Origin: Protonemura montana
Taxonomy: Eukaryota; Arthropoda; Insecta; Plecoptera; Nemouridae
DNA length: 64,000 nucleotides
Reading direction: 5' to 3'
NCBI GenBank assembly: GCA_947568835.1
Contig: OX387607.1
Coordinates: 11,237,701-11,301,700 of the forward strand
Below, in pieces: positions 11,522 to 22,700 of the stretch. Every line of letters starts with the position of its first letter. Positions within the stretch are counted from its first letter, which is position 1. The notes under the pieces are model-generated. The model saw nothing but the letters and a program-made list of their open reading frames with translations. It was not told the origin of the DNA and ran no database searches. The position numbers and the translations under genes were made by a program.

Positions 11522-13053
11522 TCAGATACCCAACCCCACCCCTTGGTCTGTAGCCGTCAGGGGCTGGCCATGGTCTTCCAGGAAGACAGTGGCAAGATTT
11601 CGAAGTCGGGCGTCGCTGGATGCAGCAAACCGCTTCATGGCACTCAGCGTTTCCTCGCTCGTGAACACTGTGAAGCAAAACATGGGTTTTCAATCTTGTT
11701 CACTCACATTTTCAGTATGTATGTTACATAGCATGAACTGACATTATTTAAAGTTGGACTCCCATTTGCTTATATGATTTTCTCTCGAGTCAAGAACAAG
11801 CTACAAAAACTAAGAAGAACTAAGAAAACAAGCTAACAAAATTGTGGGGCGACAATATCCCCAATTTTCAATTTGGCAGCAAGCTCCTTGAGTAGCGTCA
11901 GTCATGGGTGCCTGCCTACAGAGGCAATATGCACTCGGCTGGGTGGCCTCTTGCCGAGGCTGACGGTCTGATGCAGCACACTCGCAATCTTGTCGCAGTG
12001 TTTCCAATTAAGTAGTGTGAAAATCTGCTGCAACGTGGTTTAACAACTCTTCTTTCTCCTTATTGATCAAATAAATAAATTTACAATGCTTTTTCAGGGG
12101 AAGAACAAACATTCGCGTTCGATGCACCAGACAACAGCAATAACGGAACAGTTTTTTGCTTTAAAATAGGCTTTGATTTCAAATAATCTCCCATTAATTG
12201 AAGCTTTTGTCAGTTATAGTTTAGTAAGTTCAAATCTCAATGCTGCCAAACAAAAAACAATTGCGCTAAGTGTACCTATTGCTAATTGCAATCGTACTTA
12301 CAAGTGCGTGTTGCAGGCGTGGAGAAGAATATGAGAGAGGTGATAGCTGATATGACAGTGTCATCATCGGTGGAAGCTAGTAGCCGTGACGTTAGCTCGA
12401 TTGCACCACAGGTCAGCATGTGGTCTCTGCTCTCTGGATCTGTAAGAAGAGTTAATGTAACTAACTTTAGACTTATGATACCAAGTAAAACTGCAGGTGA
12501 TATGTGACGCCAACTGTCATATACCAAGTGAATACTGTAAAGGAAGTAAATACCTGTAAAGAACCAGTTTATCTGTCAGTCATAGCAGTCAACGTTAGCC
12601 AATTTTAATTGCCCATTGTCTTTAGTATAATTTTTCTTTTAAAATTAGTAACATACCGAGAGCCAAATTGCATATTCCTCCAATAGCAAAGCGAACCAAT
12701 GCAACATTATCTTCTTCAAGCTGGTCAAGAAATAAATCCACAACTTGAAGCTCTCGTAGGAAATCGTAGTTGATTGGATCATAGGAAAAGTTGGCAAGAT
12801 TAGCAAGCACTTGCTCCTTGGGCTCTGAGTGTGAAAAAGACAAAAATTAACAAGTGAGCATAAGAAGTCAAATTAAACGAAAATCAAGTAACAAAATACA
12901 AGAAAATGTTCCAATGAAGCAAACTAGGAAATTATTCGACAAACCTGATTTCTTCGAAGCACGAAATTCTTGCACTAGTTGCTGAAGAAATTCAAACCGT
13001 CCCACTCCTTTTGAACCTTGTTGTTTCAAGAGCTGCTCCTTAGTGGAAAACAT
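11522..13053 (-). CDS. ARMC7: Armadillo repeat-containing protein 7
   Basis: Four exons on the minus strand: 13053-12945, 12824-12657, 12439-12302 and 11667-11522. All have GT-AG borders and matching phases, totalling 561 nt (186 residues plus TGA), near the roughly 200 residues of vertebrate ARMC7. The N-terminus has [13 protein letters not shown]. Exon 2 has [19 protein letters not shown] and [11 protein letters not shown], a near-signature match to ARMC7. Exon 3 gives [12 protein letters not shown], and exon 4 gives [16 protein letters not shown]. The protein is an all-helical armadillo fold that acts as a protein-binding scaffold; its cellular job is poorly defined. I chose the Met at 13053; another in-frame Met at 13068 would add five residues. 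Nothing in the coding sequence looks damaged. Confidence 0.95.
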
Positions 13054-15177
13054 AGTGCTACAAGTCAACTATATCCAAATGTGTGCTTCATTATCCCTCG
13101 ATAAGAAATGTTTGCCCCCAACGTTTGCTCAGTTCGGCCTACCGGATCCATAACCTAACTTGACTTTCCGTCTCGCAGACACTCTCGATCAGCCATTGGC
13201 CAAGTTAGACCAATCAGGAACTTGCGCTAGATTCAAACCATGCCAACAACAGTTGCAGGCAGCAAGAAAGGATACTTAAATCTAGAGTTCCTAAAAGACT
13301 TCGTAGGTGAACTTACTTGAATTACCTTTCTTTGCATTGAATTTTCTCAAATGGTCGACTGGCACTTTCAAATTGTCAAAATCAGTTTCTGTTACCAATT
13401 TGTGGTGTACCTACGACTGTTGAGTGTATATTCTCAACGGAACAAAAATCTATGGTACGAAGAAAGGAAGAAGAGGAGCCATCCCTTTCTTCAAGGTACG
13501 ACCTTTGACTGTGCACCTTAGGTAAGACACCTCGGCCCAGGATTCTGGGTTAGAAATTGTCATGCAGAAATTTGCTGCCCGTCATCACCGTTCCATCGGG
13601 GAGGCGCAAGGGGCGCTACCGCGCTACAAAACGCTCATATTGTATAACTTGAAATTACAGAATATCACAACATCTTTCTTTCTGAGATTCTGAATCTAAC
13701 TTGCATTTAATGAACTATTAATTGTCAATGTTTAGGCATTTCTCATAAAACATTCGGCTTAGATTAAAACAGAATACTTACAAACCTCCTCAATTCACAG
13801 AGCAATACCGTAAAACAAATCTCAACACAGTGTACTACCGTTGTACTACTAACACAGAAAACAATAGGTAGAAAATAAAAACACCATTATACGCTAAACT
13901 TTAAAATCAAGGTATATGAGGGAAATCTAGAAACTTAGAAAGTTTTCGGTTTTTCTGGTGTGCGAACACACGGGCGTTTACCAGTGAGCTTGAAAGGGAT
14001 CGAAATGTGCAATGAAACCGGGCTACAAAGTACGAACCCTGAACCTTTTATTTATTTACTCATTCTTATTTATGACAATTTGTATCAATACATATAAATA
14101 TAAAATAGATATAAATACATTACAAGAAAACCCGCATAAGCCTTGCCTTGTGTTTGGGAAAGGTACATTGTTTTTCATCAATATACTAATAAGATTATTC
14201 AAGATGGTAACATAGTTACCATAGTAGAGAAGTTATAAGTTTCAGATAAAATATAATGCATTATCTACACATTTAAGTACCTCCATCTTTTCTACGAAAT
14301 TATATCGATACTTTAACGCGGGAGAGCTTTGAGAAATCCTTAACAGAAACTGAAAAAACCCGTAAGCTTTGCACCGCGTTCCTAAAAAAAATATTTAATT
14401 TCAGATAGGTAGGATTGTTCCCAACAATAAATCTGTTACCATGACTAAACCTGGATATAAATAACTCACAACAATGACTAGCATGCGGAGAAAGGTTTTA
14501 TAACCAAACCATGGCCTGACACATTGTTGCTGGAACGTGATCTTCTGTCTTTCGTGAGGCCCAAAGAGCTAATATTATTGAAATTTAAACCCTGATAATC
14601 ACTCAAATCGACCAATCACAAACCCTGTCTCCAGGAATCAAAGACCTTCACACATCAACCTTAAAAATTACAATCGAATGAAATTATGATGTTCCACGAA
14701 CACTTCAGCCAGAGGGAATTAAAACCAGTCTAAACACAAAACCATTGTCTGTACCATTGTTCAAATGTTCAAACTTCAAATCGTTCACGAGAGGATCAAA
14801 TAAAAAGCTTTCCCAAATTCACAAAACCAGCTCGACAGTACAGCATTTCAACGAGTTCGTAATCCTCTAGCCAGGCAGCGCTTCGTGTTCATTCTATCAA
14901 CAGAACAGACTCCCTTGTTAGGTCTCATTGTTTTTGTCCGCGTCGAGCTCGTGTATTTTGGTATAGCTAAGAGGATCAGGACGAGGGTAAAGTCATCGGT
15001 ACTAATTGCTTCGCAGAGATCGACGACCACAATGTCGACGAGGGGAAAGGAGTTAGACAGCCTGTAATCTGCTTGAAGTGTAATGCTTAATTGACGATGT
15101 TCGTTCGTATTAGTGGTTGTAGATGTTCTGCGGTTAAATCGTTCAAACGAGAACAGGTAATATTCTAGTGCGGAAGG
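13054..15177. other. Intergenic; 5' flank of ARMC7
   Basis: No second gene is recognised. The ARMC7 promoter should lie in the first few hundred bases, but no TATA box or clear CpG island is visible. A short frame near 13405-13500 faintly resembles a hAT C-terminal motif; see the rejected list. The remainder is AT-rich. Confidence 0.5.
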
Positions 15178-15312
15178 AATCGCCATATATTATTGAGTTT
15201 TCAAGAATGGCACCCAAGGTTTAATCGCCGTGTATTATTGAGTTTTCAAGAATGGCACCCAAGGTTTAATCGCCGTGTATTATTGAGTTTTTAAGAATGG
15301 CTCCCAAGGTTT
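15178..15312. repeat. 45-bp tandem repeat, three copies
   Basis: Units at 15178-15222, 15223-15267 and 15268-15312 have exactly 45 bp each. They differ by only a few substitutions (catatat versus cgtgtat, ttttcaag versus tttttaag, ggcaccc versus ggctccc). Each unit starts aatcgcc and ends cccaaggttt. Every unit contains a TAA, so it is not a coding repeat. Confidence 0.95.
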
Positions 15313-15649
15313 GGAACGCATTAGGCTGTAAGACGAAAGTTTTTGAGGCTAGAAAACGAAGTCGTCAGAGCGAAATCGACTGCGAAGCAAAATTAATTTT
15401 CTGTGCGTGTGTTACCACTCTTTCTCCGCGACGTTCACCATCAATTTGCCAGCCTCTGTGCACCCTCTGCTCTTTCTTCCCAGCGTCATTCCGCATAACT
15501 GCGTAGATTTGCACGACATGCAGGCAATCAGACCTAGCGGTGATCGACAACCGTCCCCATTAGCGATCTCTGTTCTTCATCCTGACTATTTTAATGTGGA
15601 ACACTGTCAGAAAGATTCGGCAAAAAATTCGCGTTTAAGGAATCGACCA

Positions 15650-15702
15650 GACGGTTTGGCGAGTTGGTAGCACTGGTTCTCGTGATCACCGAAGTTAAGC
15701 AA
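15650..15702 (+). repeat. 5S-derived SINE, head fragment (S2)
   Basis: acggtttggcgagttgg, then ctcgtgatcaccgaagttaa matches the 5' start of the 5S-derived family. Homology stops abruptly at a T-run, so only about 55 bp remain. Confidence 0.75.
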
Positions 15703-16747
15703 GTTTTTTTTTTAAGTTGTTTGCCTGCGCCTGCGCCAGGGTCGTAATGAAGTTGCATGCGCAGCGCATAGCTGCGATCCGCGAGCGCAGCCAGTTGAGT
15801 GCAGCCGAGTCCACTCGATGTGCTGACGTCACGGAGAGACATTTTGAATTCAGACTGCCTGTTACAGATTCGCATTTGTTGGGCATAGTTTTATGAGTAG
15901 AAAATAGAAAATTGAAAACCTTTTAAAAGCAACTTTTAAGTCATTGGCAATCACACAAATAACCGGACAGATGTTTTAACGTAAGTCGGGGCGTCGCCTA
16001 GAACAGATTCATAAAACAAAAGTTCCTAAAAGGTTCAGAGGTGGCGTCAAAAACAGTTTTTTTTTAATTTCAATTTGCACCTCACTTCACTGTGAATCGA
16101 TTGTGATATAAAGTTAAAAAACATATATAAATAAAATATTATAAAAATAAAATATTTGTATAGTACCTACCTATTACAATATACAATAAAGTTCTGATAT
16201 AGTTCAATCTGTAGTAGTACAGTGTAGTTCTTCATGCCACATACATTAATACATACATACATAATACATTTAATGATTACAAAAACAATTGGTTGATTTC
16301 TAAAAAACTTAGCAAAACATCGACCTGTTCTTTAGCCTGCTAGTTTCCCGTTTTCATCATCCTCCTATAAAAAAAATTCATCAATCATCGGACAGGGATA
16401 GCCCAGGGTAATCAGCAAACGCATGTTGTTGTTTTTTATCGCTTCCCTATACGCCCGCTGCGAGCGCTGCTGGCCACGGGGAGATAAGGAAGAAATCGAT
16501 GACGTCATAACGCGTTAGTTTACACAGCCACCTGGATACAGTGTCATCCAATGGCAACGCGCACAATGTTTGCTCTCAAAGATGACGGATCACAGTACTC
16601 TTTTATTTTCCAATCATATTTTCCCATTTCCACTGCACACGCTATGTACACACAACGCGCAGTGAAATTTTCTCATCGACTTTTCGGCAACCGGTTTTTT
16701 TTCACGCTTTGTAGGCTAGGTTGATTTTTAGCCAGAGCCAAACTCAT
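15703..16747. other. Intergenic with two TGACGTCA palindromes
   Basis: No gene is recognised. Full CRE palindromes lie at 15824-15831 and 16500-16507, each in a locally GC-rich setting between AT-rich stretches. Whether they are functional promoter elements cannot be told from sequence alone. Confidence 0.4.
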
Positions 16748-17119
16748 TGCAGTGTTGAAACACCTGTTCTCGTGAGATCACCGAAGTTAAGCAACACTGT
16801 GCTGAGTCAGGTATTGGATGGGTGACCATCATACGCAATACGATAATTTCAGATGAGGGGGGGGGGTAGGTCGGAGGGAGTTCAGTTGTACACTTTCTTT
16901 CGCCTTATCAACCTCCTCGACACCACGGATCTTTGTAAGAGTCCTGTTGTTCGAGTTGTACCGTCCTTAAGTAGGGGCGTTAAATCGGTGTTACCCCTTG
17001 GTGAACTTCGCTGTGTGATAGCACCCGTTCTCCCCACTCCCTTCATTTCTATACCTGGCTAGGTTTATTATCGTCCACGACAACCACCAACTAATCCACT
17101 GATGCCGTTAGGGCCAATT
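16748..17119 (+). repeat. 5S-derived SINE (S3)
   Basis: The head is ctcgtgagatcaccgaagtt and ggtattggatgggtgacc (5S-like). It is followed by a G-rich insertion (about 16856-16866), a cttatcaacctcctcgacacc middle, a ttgtaccgtccttaag core and a tail ending near gttagggccaattt. The A-run/3' end is missing or eroded. Confidence 0.85.
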
Positions 17120-17822
17120 TAGTATTTCTTAAATCAAGGCTATCTGTGCAAATTGACATCGGTTAACCTAATAAGGAATAAATTATTGTGCCCCTAATTT
17201 TCTCATTTTCATTGAACTTTGTCAAATTTCAACGGTCGCTCAACTAGATCGTACACGCTTGTGCGTTTCACACAACGTGTGCCCCCAAGAAAGCAATACA
17301 TTTCCAATTTGGGCCAGAGATCAATCGTTCCCCCGTCCACCAATGAAATCATCGCAGGGTCGCGCTCTCACGATCCAAGTCGCGTATATCGCTGACGTTA
17401 AATCGAGATTTGATTGAATCCCAAGGGACCGTGAAAGCTTTTCATTTTGTCCCACGCGGAGTTGTATCGGTTGCTAGTGACAACGACATAGCGGTTCTTG
17501 ATCCTGGCTCATGATAGCCGTGTACACGTGATATGAGCGAATGCGTTTTTTTTTTATTCGCTGTCGTTTTTTGTCTACCTGTTATTTAATATGCTGTGAA
17601 ATATATATATATATATATATATTTATTCGTTTCTATCGATGGATATGAAGATTTTATCATCCGTGAACGAATTCGTTCGCTAGCCTTTACGGATGAAGTA
17701 ATTTCAAATTTATAGACGTTTATTCTGTTATTGAAGAAATAGTTTGGGCCGAAAAAAAGAGGTAAAAATAAATCTGCGAATGAATTCTCAGGTGTGTATG
17801 CATCGCATATTCAGACCCAGTG
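17120..17822. other. Intergenic between two 5S-derived SINEs
   Basis: No gene is seen. It contains a (TA)n microsatellite at about 17600-17622. Confidence 0.6.
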
Positions 17823-18207
17823 AACCGTTTGGCTCTTTGGAAATACTGGTTCTCGTGAGATCACCGACGTTGAGCAACACTGCGCTGCGTCAGGTATTGG
17901 ATGGATGAGCATCATATACATGACCCGTTCTGTGTGGAAGACAAGCTAGAAGGATAAAAATCAGTAACAGCAACTTCATTCGTCTTTAACAACCTCTTGA
18001 GAGCATGGGTTTCTGGAGGAATCCTTTTGTTCGAGTTGTACCAGTTGTACCGTCCTTCGGAGGGGACGTTAAGTCGGTTGCCCTCCGGTGCTCTTTTTCG
18101 TCTGCATTTTCCTTCTATGCTAGGTAAGGTTTACCATCGTCTACTCATTCACCGAAACAATTGGACCACACGACTTGAAGTCAATACAGTGTGTCGTTAA
18201 TTTATAA
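17823..18207 (+). repeat. 5S-derived SINE (S4)
   Basis: Head ctcgtgagatcaccgacgtt and ggtattggatggatgagc; core ttgtaccgtccttcggaggg and acgttaagtcgg; tail catcgtctactcattcaccg, ending near gtgtcgttaa. It lies head-to-tail, same strand, about 700 bp after S3. Confidence 0.88.
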
Positions 18208-19734
18208 TCAACCAATCAATTTAAGGGGTTTCATTCATAGAAAAACAGATGGAAAAATTCTAGAAAATGTTTCTGTTTTAGCCTATTAATTTGCAAGTTG
18301 GTACCTGAGACCCTAGAAATAGCTGCTGACAGAGCATTAAGATAATTGTGTATTAGGTTAAATAACTTTAACCAATCGTAGTGCTAGCACTACACTTTAA
18401 TGAATTTTTTGTTTATTTTTGTGATATTTTGATAATATTTGTAGCAACTGTTGTGTCATCAGTTTGATATGCCAAAAGCTTCTTTGCCTGCCAATTTTTT
18501 TGTTTCAACTAATTAATATTTAATCTGAGCACACACAGCAAAGAATCGAATCGATATCATATGTATAATAAAGTATTGTATGTCTTTCTAATGAATGAAG
18601 CTACATGTTTCTGATTACAGCTTAGTCTGGGGCCAAATTGTATTACTCTAATTTATAGACAAAAATTACTGAGCAGGAATTTAAACTCTCGAAAATGTCA
18701 GCAACTTGTAGCTTTATAGCACAACGGGCTTTTATGGCGCTATGAAGAGTGTGGTTGAACCGGGCGCTGACGCCGTGCTCGCGGACAAGTACAGATATTT
18801 CTTGGCATGGAGACACGGGGAAATATAGCATGTAAAGGAAACAAGAAGAAAAACCAAAGAAAATCAAGTGCTAGAAATTACAGCAAAACCACTTGCGACA
18901 CTAATTCGTCAAGAGAGAATCTCGAAATTCACGAAATTATGAAACATTGAATCAGAATGGAAAAAATCTTAAATGTTTTGGTGAATGCAGCGGAAGAAAT
19001 TGTGGCATGTTCAGAAACAAAATTAAAGAATTATTGACAGAAGTTCAATAATCAGGGAAAAGGTAGGAGCTTAGAGAACGTTAGTGCTTTAAAATTGGTT
19101 AGAAAAGCTTGAAATTGTATGGAAAGGTAAAGAGAATAGCAGAGAATATGTTACATAAAAGAGTAAGAAAATACTTGAAATGAAAAATGAAAAGTTGGGA
19201 GAGGAAGAATCGTGGTTGAACAGAGAAAAATGGAGTGAGATGCAAATAGAGCTGAGATTTGAGATGAATCAAAAGTAGATGAGTGTAATTCCGAAAAAAA
19301 AGTGTTTTATAACTGGCACTGGTATAAAATGTGGAGGCAAGAAACCGAAAAGATGACATCATTACCTGTTTCTTGAAATGGAAAAGATAAATAAAGAAAA
19401 AAGCGGAGAAAAGCAATGGAAATGGAAAGCAAATACTAACCATATGTAGGCCCCTACAATACTCAACAAAAGTGTTTGCCCATCATCAAAATATATATTT
19501 ATTTTTATTTTATATTTTTATTGAATGTTTTTTGGTGCATCCACACAATTAAATTGCCTAAATTTAAACAAACCATGAGAATTACAAGAATTCCAAAAGT
19601 GCACACACTTGCATACACAAAATATCATATTTAGTAAGTTCCAGAAGTGAATGAAATAGTTGACTTTTTCAATTCAAATTGCTAAAGTGTTGATCAAAGT
19701 TTGCAGAAAGTGTCCACGCGAGGTTAAAGAATAG
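18208..19734. other. Intergenic; long purine-biased stretch downstream of the lectin gene
   Basis: From about 18830 to 19440 the + strand is strongly A/G rich (gaaaa, gaaat and agaaa words throughout). Open frames on the minus strand here are low-complexity Phe/Leu/Ser readings, not genes. The left part is AT-rich with nothing recognised. Confidence 0.5.
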
Positions 19735-22700
19735 CTAATTGCAGGGCATGAGCTTGTAACGTGAGGGCAACAGCTGTTGGCAAAGGAATGGCAAAACCCA
19801 AGTGCATGGGACATCTTGCATATCCGCATTCCTAGCGAAGCCGAGAGTGGTACATTTTTCGCCCGCAAGTCCCTCATATATGTTTTGATGTGAGAGCGAG
19901 CCGACTGTGCACAAACGTTGATCTGGAACAAGAAGACCCCCAGACGAATGAGGTACAGAACCAAAAGTATATAACATTTAGATCGGAGATATTAGACCCA
20001 AATCATTTCGATGCATTCAGGATAAAGTTTAAGTATTTGAAAGAATTTGACTACGTTCCTAAATGACCACTTTATTTTCATTTTTTTTAAAATCTATATA
20101 TATTTTTAATTTATTTATACCAAAGCCTACAAGACCAAAAGCCTTACAAAAGCAAAGATTTTTGGTGTCTAACTGGTTTCGTTAGTAAAAAACGACAACT
20201 TTTGGCCAAGAGAAGGTTATTTTAGATCGAAAATCATGTTTAAGTTATTTTAATTGTCATGTTTATGGAAAGGGAGCTAGGACTGAAAAATGTGGAACCG
20301 AACTGGGATACGAACCCGGAACCATTACAAAACCCGGGTCATATTGTTATTTATTTATTTTTAATTGGATGCGTTTTGGGTGCATAAACAAGTTTTTGTC
20401 TATGATTGTTTTTAGACTCATGTCTACTTGATTTATCCTTAGCACTAGTTTTAAGAAAAACTGTTTGAAATGGGGTTTGAATGCTAAGTAAAGGGCTACT
20501 AAATTTATTTTTATTTTCATCATCATATTATTTTTAAATTTAGTAGCCCTTTACTTAGCATTCAAACCCCATTTCAAATAGTTTTTTTTTTAAGTTTTAT
20601 TTATATTTTTTGGTTCTGTTTTCATCGTAGAAAATTCACGGCTGCTATGATCATTGATAAAGTAAAATTCATCAGTTGCGAAACTTTGGGAAAATAATAA
20701 TTTTTTTACTTAGCATTTAAAACCCCAGTTATTTCAAGTGTTTTCACACGTGCTAAGGATAGATACTGTAGACATAAGTCTAGAAACCATAAAGCAGAGT
20801 TAGCTTTTGCAACAATGCTGACCCGATACTAAAAAACCTAAGCATTAATGTTTTCCCTTCAAATTTAATCCACACACTCAACGATGGAACTAATAATGTG
20901 GTAAACCCGTGAACCGGGCATAGATAAAAAAAGTGAACATTTATCCCTCAACTCACCTGTCTCCGAAAAGTCCCAGTCCAAACGGACGAGATTGTCAGTG
21001 AACCCGACGAAGAACCCACTGGGCCAATACTTCATAGCAAGCGAGGTGGACGAAAGAAAGATGTCCAACAGTGGAGTGTAGTCGGCAGGGGTCAGAGGGA
21101 CGGCCAAGATGGCGCCCTCTGAGGCACAAATGTCTTTCGCTTGAGCGAAAGTCTTCTGCTCAGTGTGCAGCTTGAAGTACCCCTGGTTGTCAACAAATGT
21201 GTAGCCCGCTGGTGGTGTCACAGCAGCTGTATGGAGAAATTACTGAATTTACCGATTTTATTTTTGTAATTTAAGCCTGTCACTTAGATAATTTACTGTT
21301 TGTGTAAGGTCTAAGCTTACAAAATGCACGTACTTGAAAATTTGGCTTACACCCAGAAATATCTACCACTGTACAAATAGAAATTCCAGCTTACGGAGTC
21401 TGCTTTGATTGATAATTAGAGAGAGAGAGAAAATAAATTTATTTAAAAATCGACAGCTTTCCATAGATATGGTTGACCATTAAGGTCTAGCTTACTAATC
21501 ACTTACTGCTAACAATTTGTTATTAATATTACTTATGATTATGGTTATGAAATGAACACATTGTAATTATGAATTTTAGTTGTATAGATGGTTGTGCAAG
21601 ATGCAAATTGATGATTTAAGAATGGCAGGAACTATTGAATCTAACATTGAGAGCGAGATGATGAAACGCTTGAGGAAGTCAGTGAAAAACGTCGGTATTC
21701 CTCCCCGAGCACCGACCAGCCACCGCCCACTATCTCCCATTTTCCGACAGGGATCTGATATCGTCTGGACAAGTCGGCGATGCAGGGCTGGTATATCCTC
21801 TTTTTCTCATCATTCTTTTTCTCATAATTATATTACATTAATGACTAGTTAATTAATTATTATGTATACTTATTATCTTATAATAATATTATTTTATATA
21901 TTTTATATATTTACTTATAAATTATAATTAATTAATTGATAATTAACGGTGGGTCAACACCAAGATGGACCTTTCAGTCCCAAATGCGATTCCTCACACG
22001 ACAATTGGCTGATGATAAACAACACATGTTATTATAATACTAACGTAGAAAAGAAAACTGTCCATTCTGTGAGAAAAGGTACCAAATTAAAGCTCTCTAG
22101 ATCCATTTTTTCCATAATAGATAGCGGAAAAAATGCATGTGAAATTACGTGGAATAAATTTAAATTCATGTTTGCAACGGTTTCGCCTCTCACGGTCTAG
22201 GGTACCTATATGTGTGTATGCCTAGTTAAGGCAAGAAGCGAGCAAAAATAAATTAGTGTGTTATCTTTTAAGACGTTGGCATTTCAACTCGATCCAACTA
22301 AAACCAAACTTCTTCGAGCCCCCACCCTAAGAAAGAAAATTCATTGGAAAACGTTTTGGTTGTTGCCTTACTCGATGTTCTTACCAGGTGTTATGGCCAT
22401 AGTGACCGCCACAGCATTGACGGCGTCGTCGCAGAAAACGGGCATGAACCAATCACAGTGTGTCCCGGTGGCTGGGGCGCTTGTCCCCGGTCCCGTCAGC
22501 ACACAAGCTGAGCCGCTCTTAGTCGAACACTGCCAGTTGTCAACGTCCATGATCTTGGCAACTGTATTTAGATAGGTGAGCAAGTGACGTAATTAAAACA
22601 TGTATTAAGTGTATTTAATGGTCATCGGTTGGATTTTGAAATGGTTTGTACCTTATTACGACGTTATTCTAATCAATTAAACTACAAAGTAAGAACAAAA

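Noticed and set aside
13405-13500. Short frame with VPTTVECIFSTEQKSMVRRK, faintly like a hAT C-terminal dimerisation motif
   Set aside because: It is too short, other conserved residues are absent and it is on the opposite strand from the hAT remnant; a chance likeness cannot be excluded.
19099-19443. 114-codon Phe/Leu-rich frame on minus
   Set aside because: Explained by the purine-biased + strand; low-complexity, no signal or topology of a real membrane protein.
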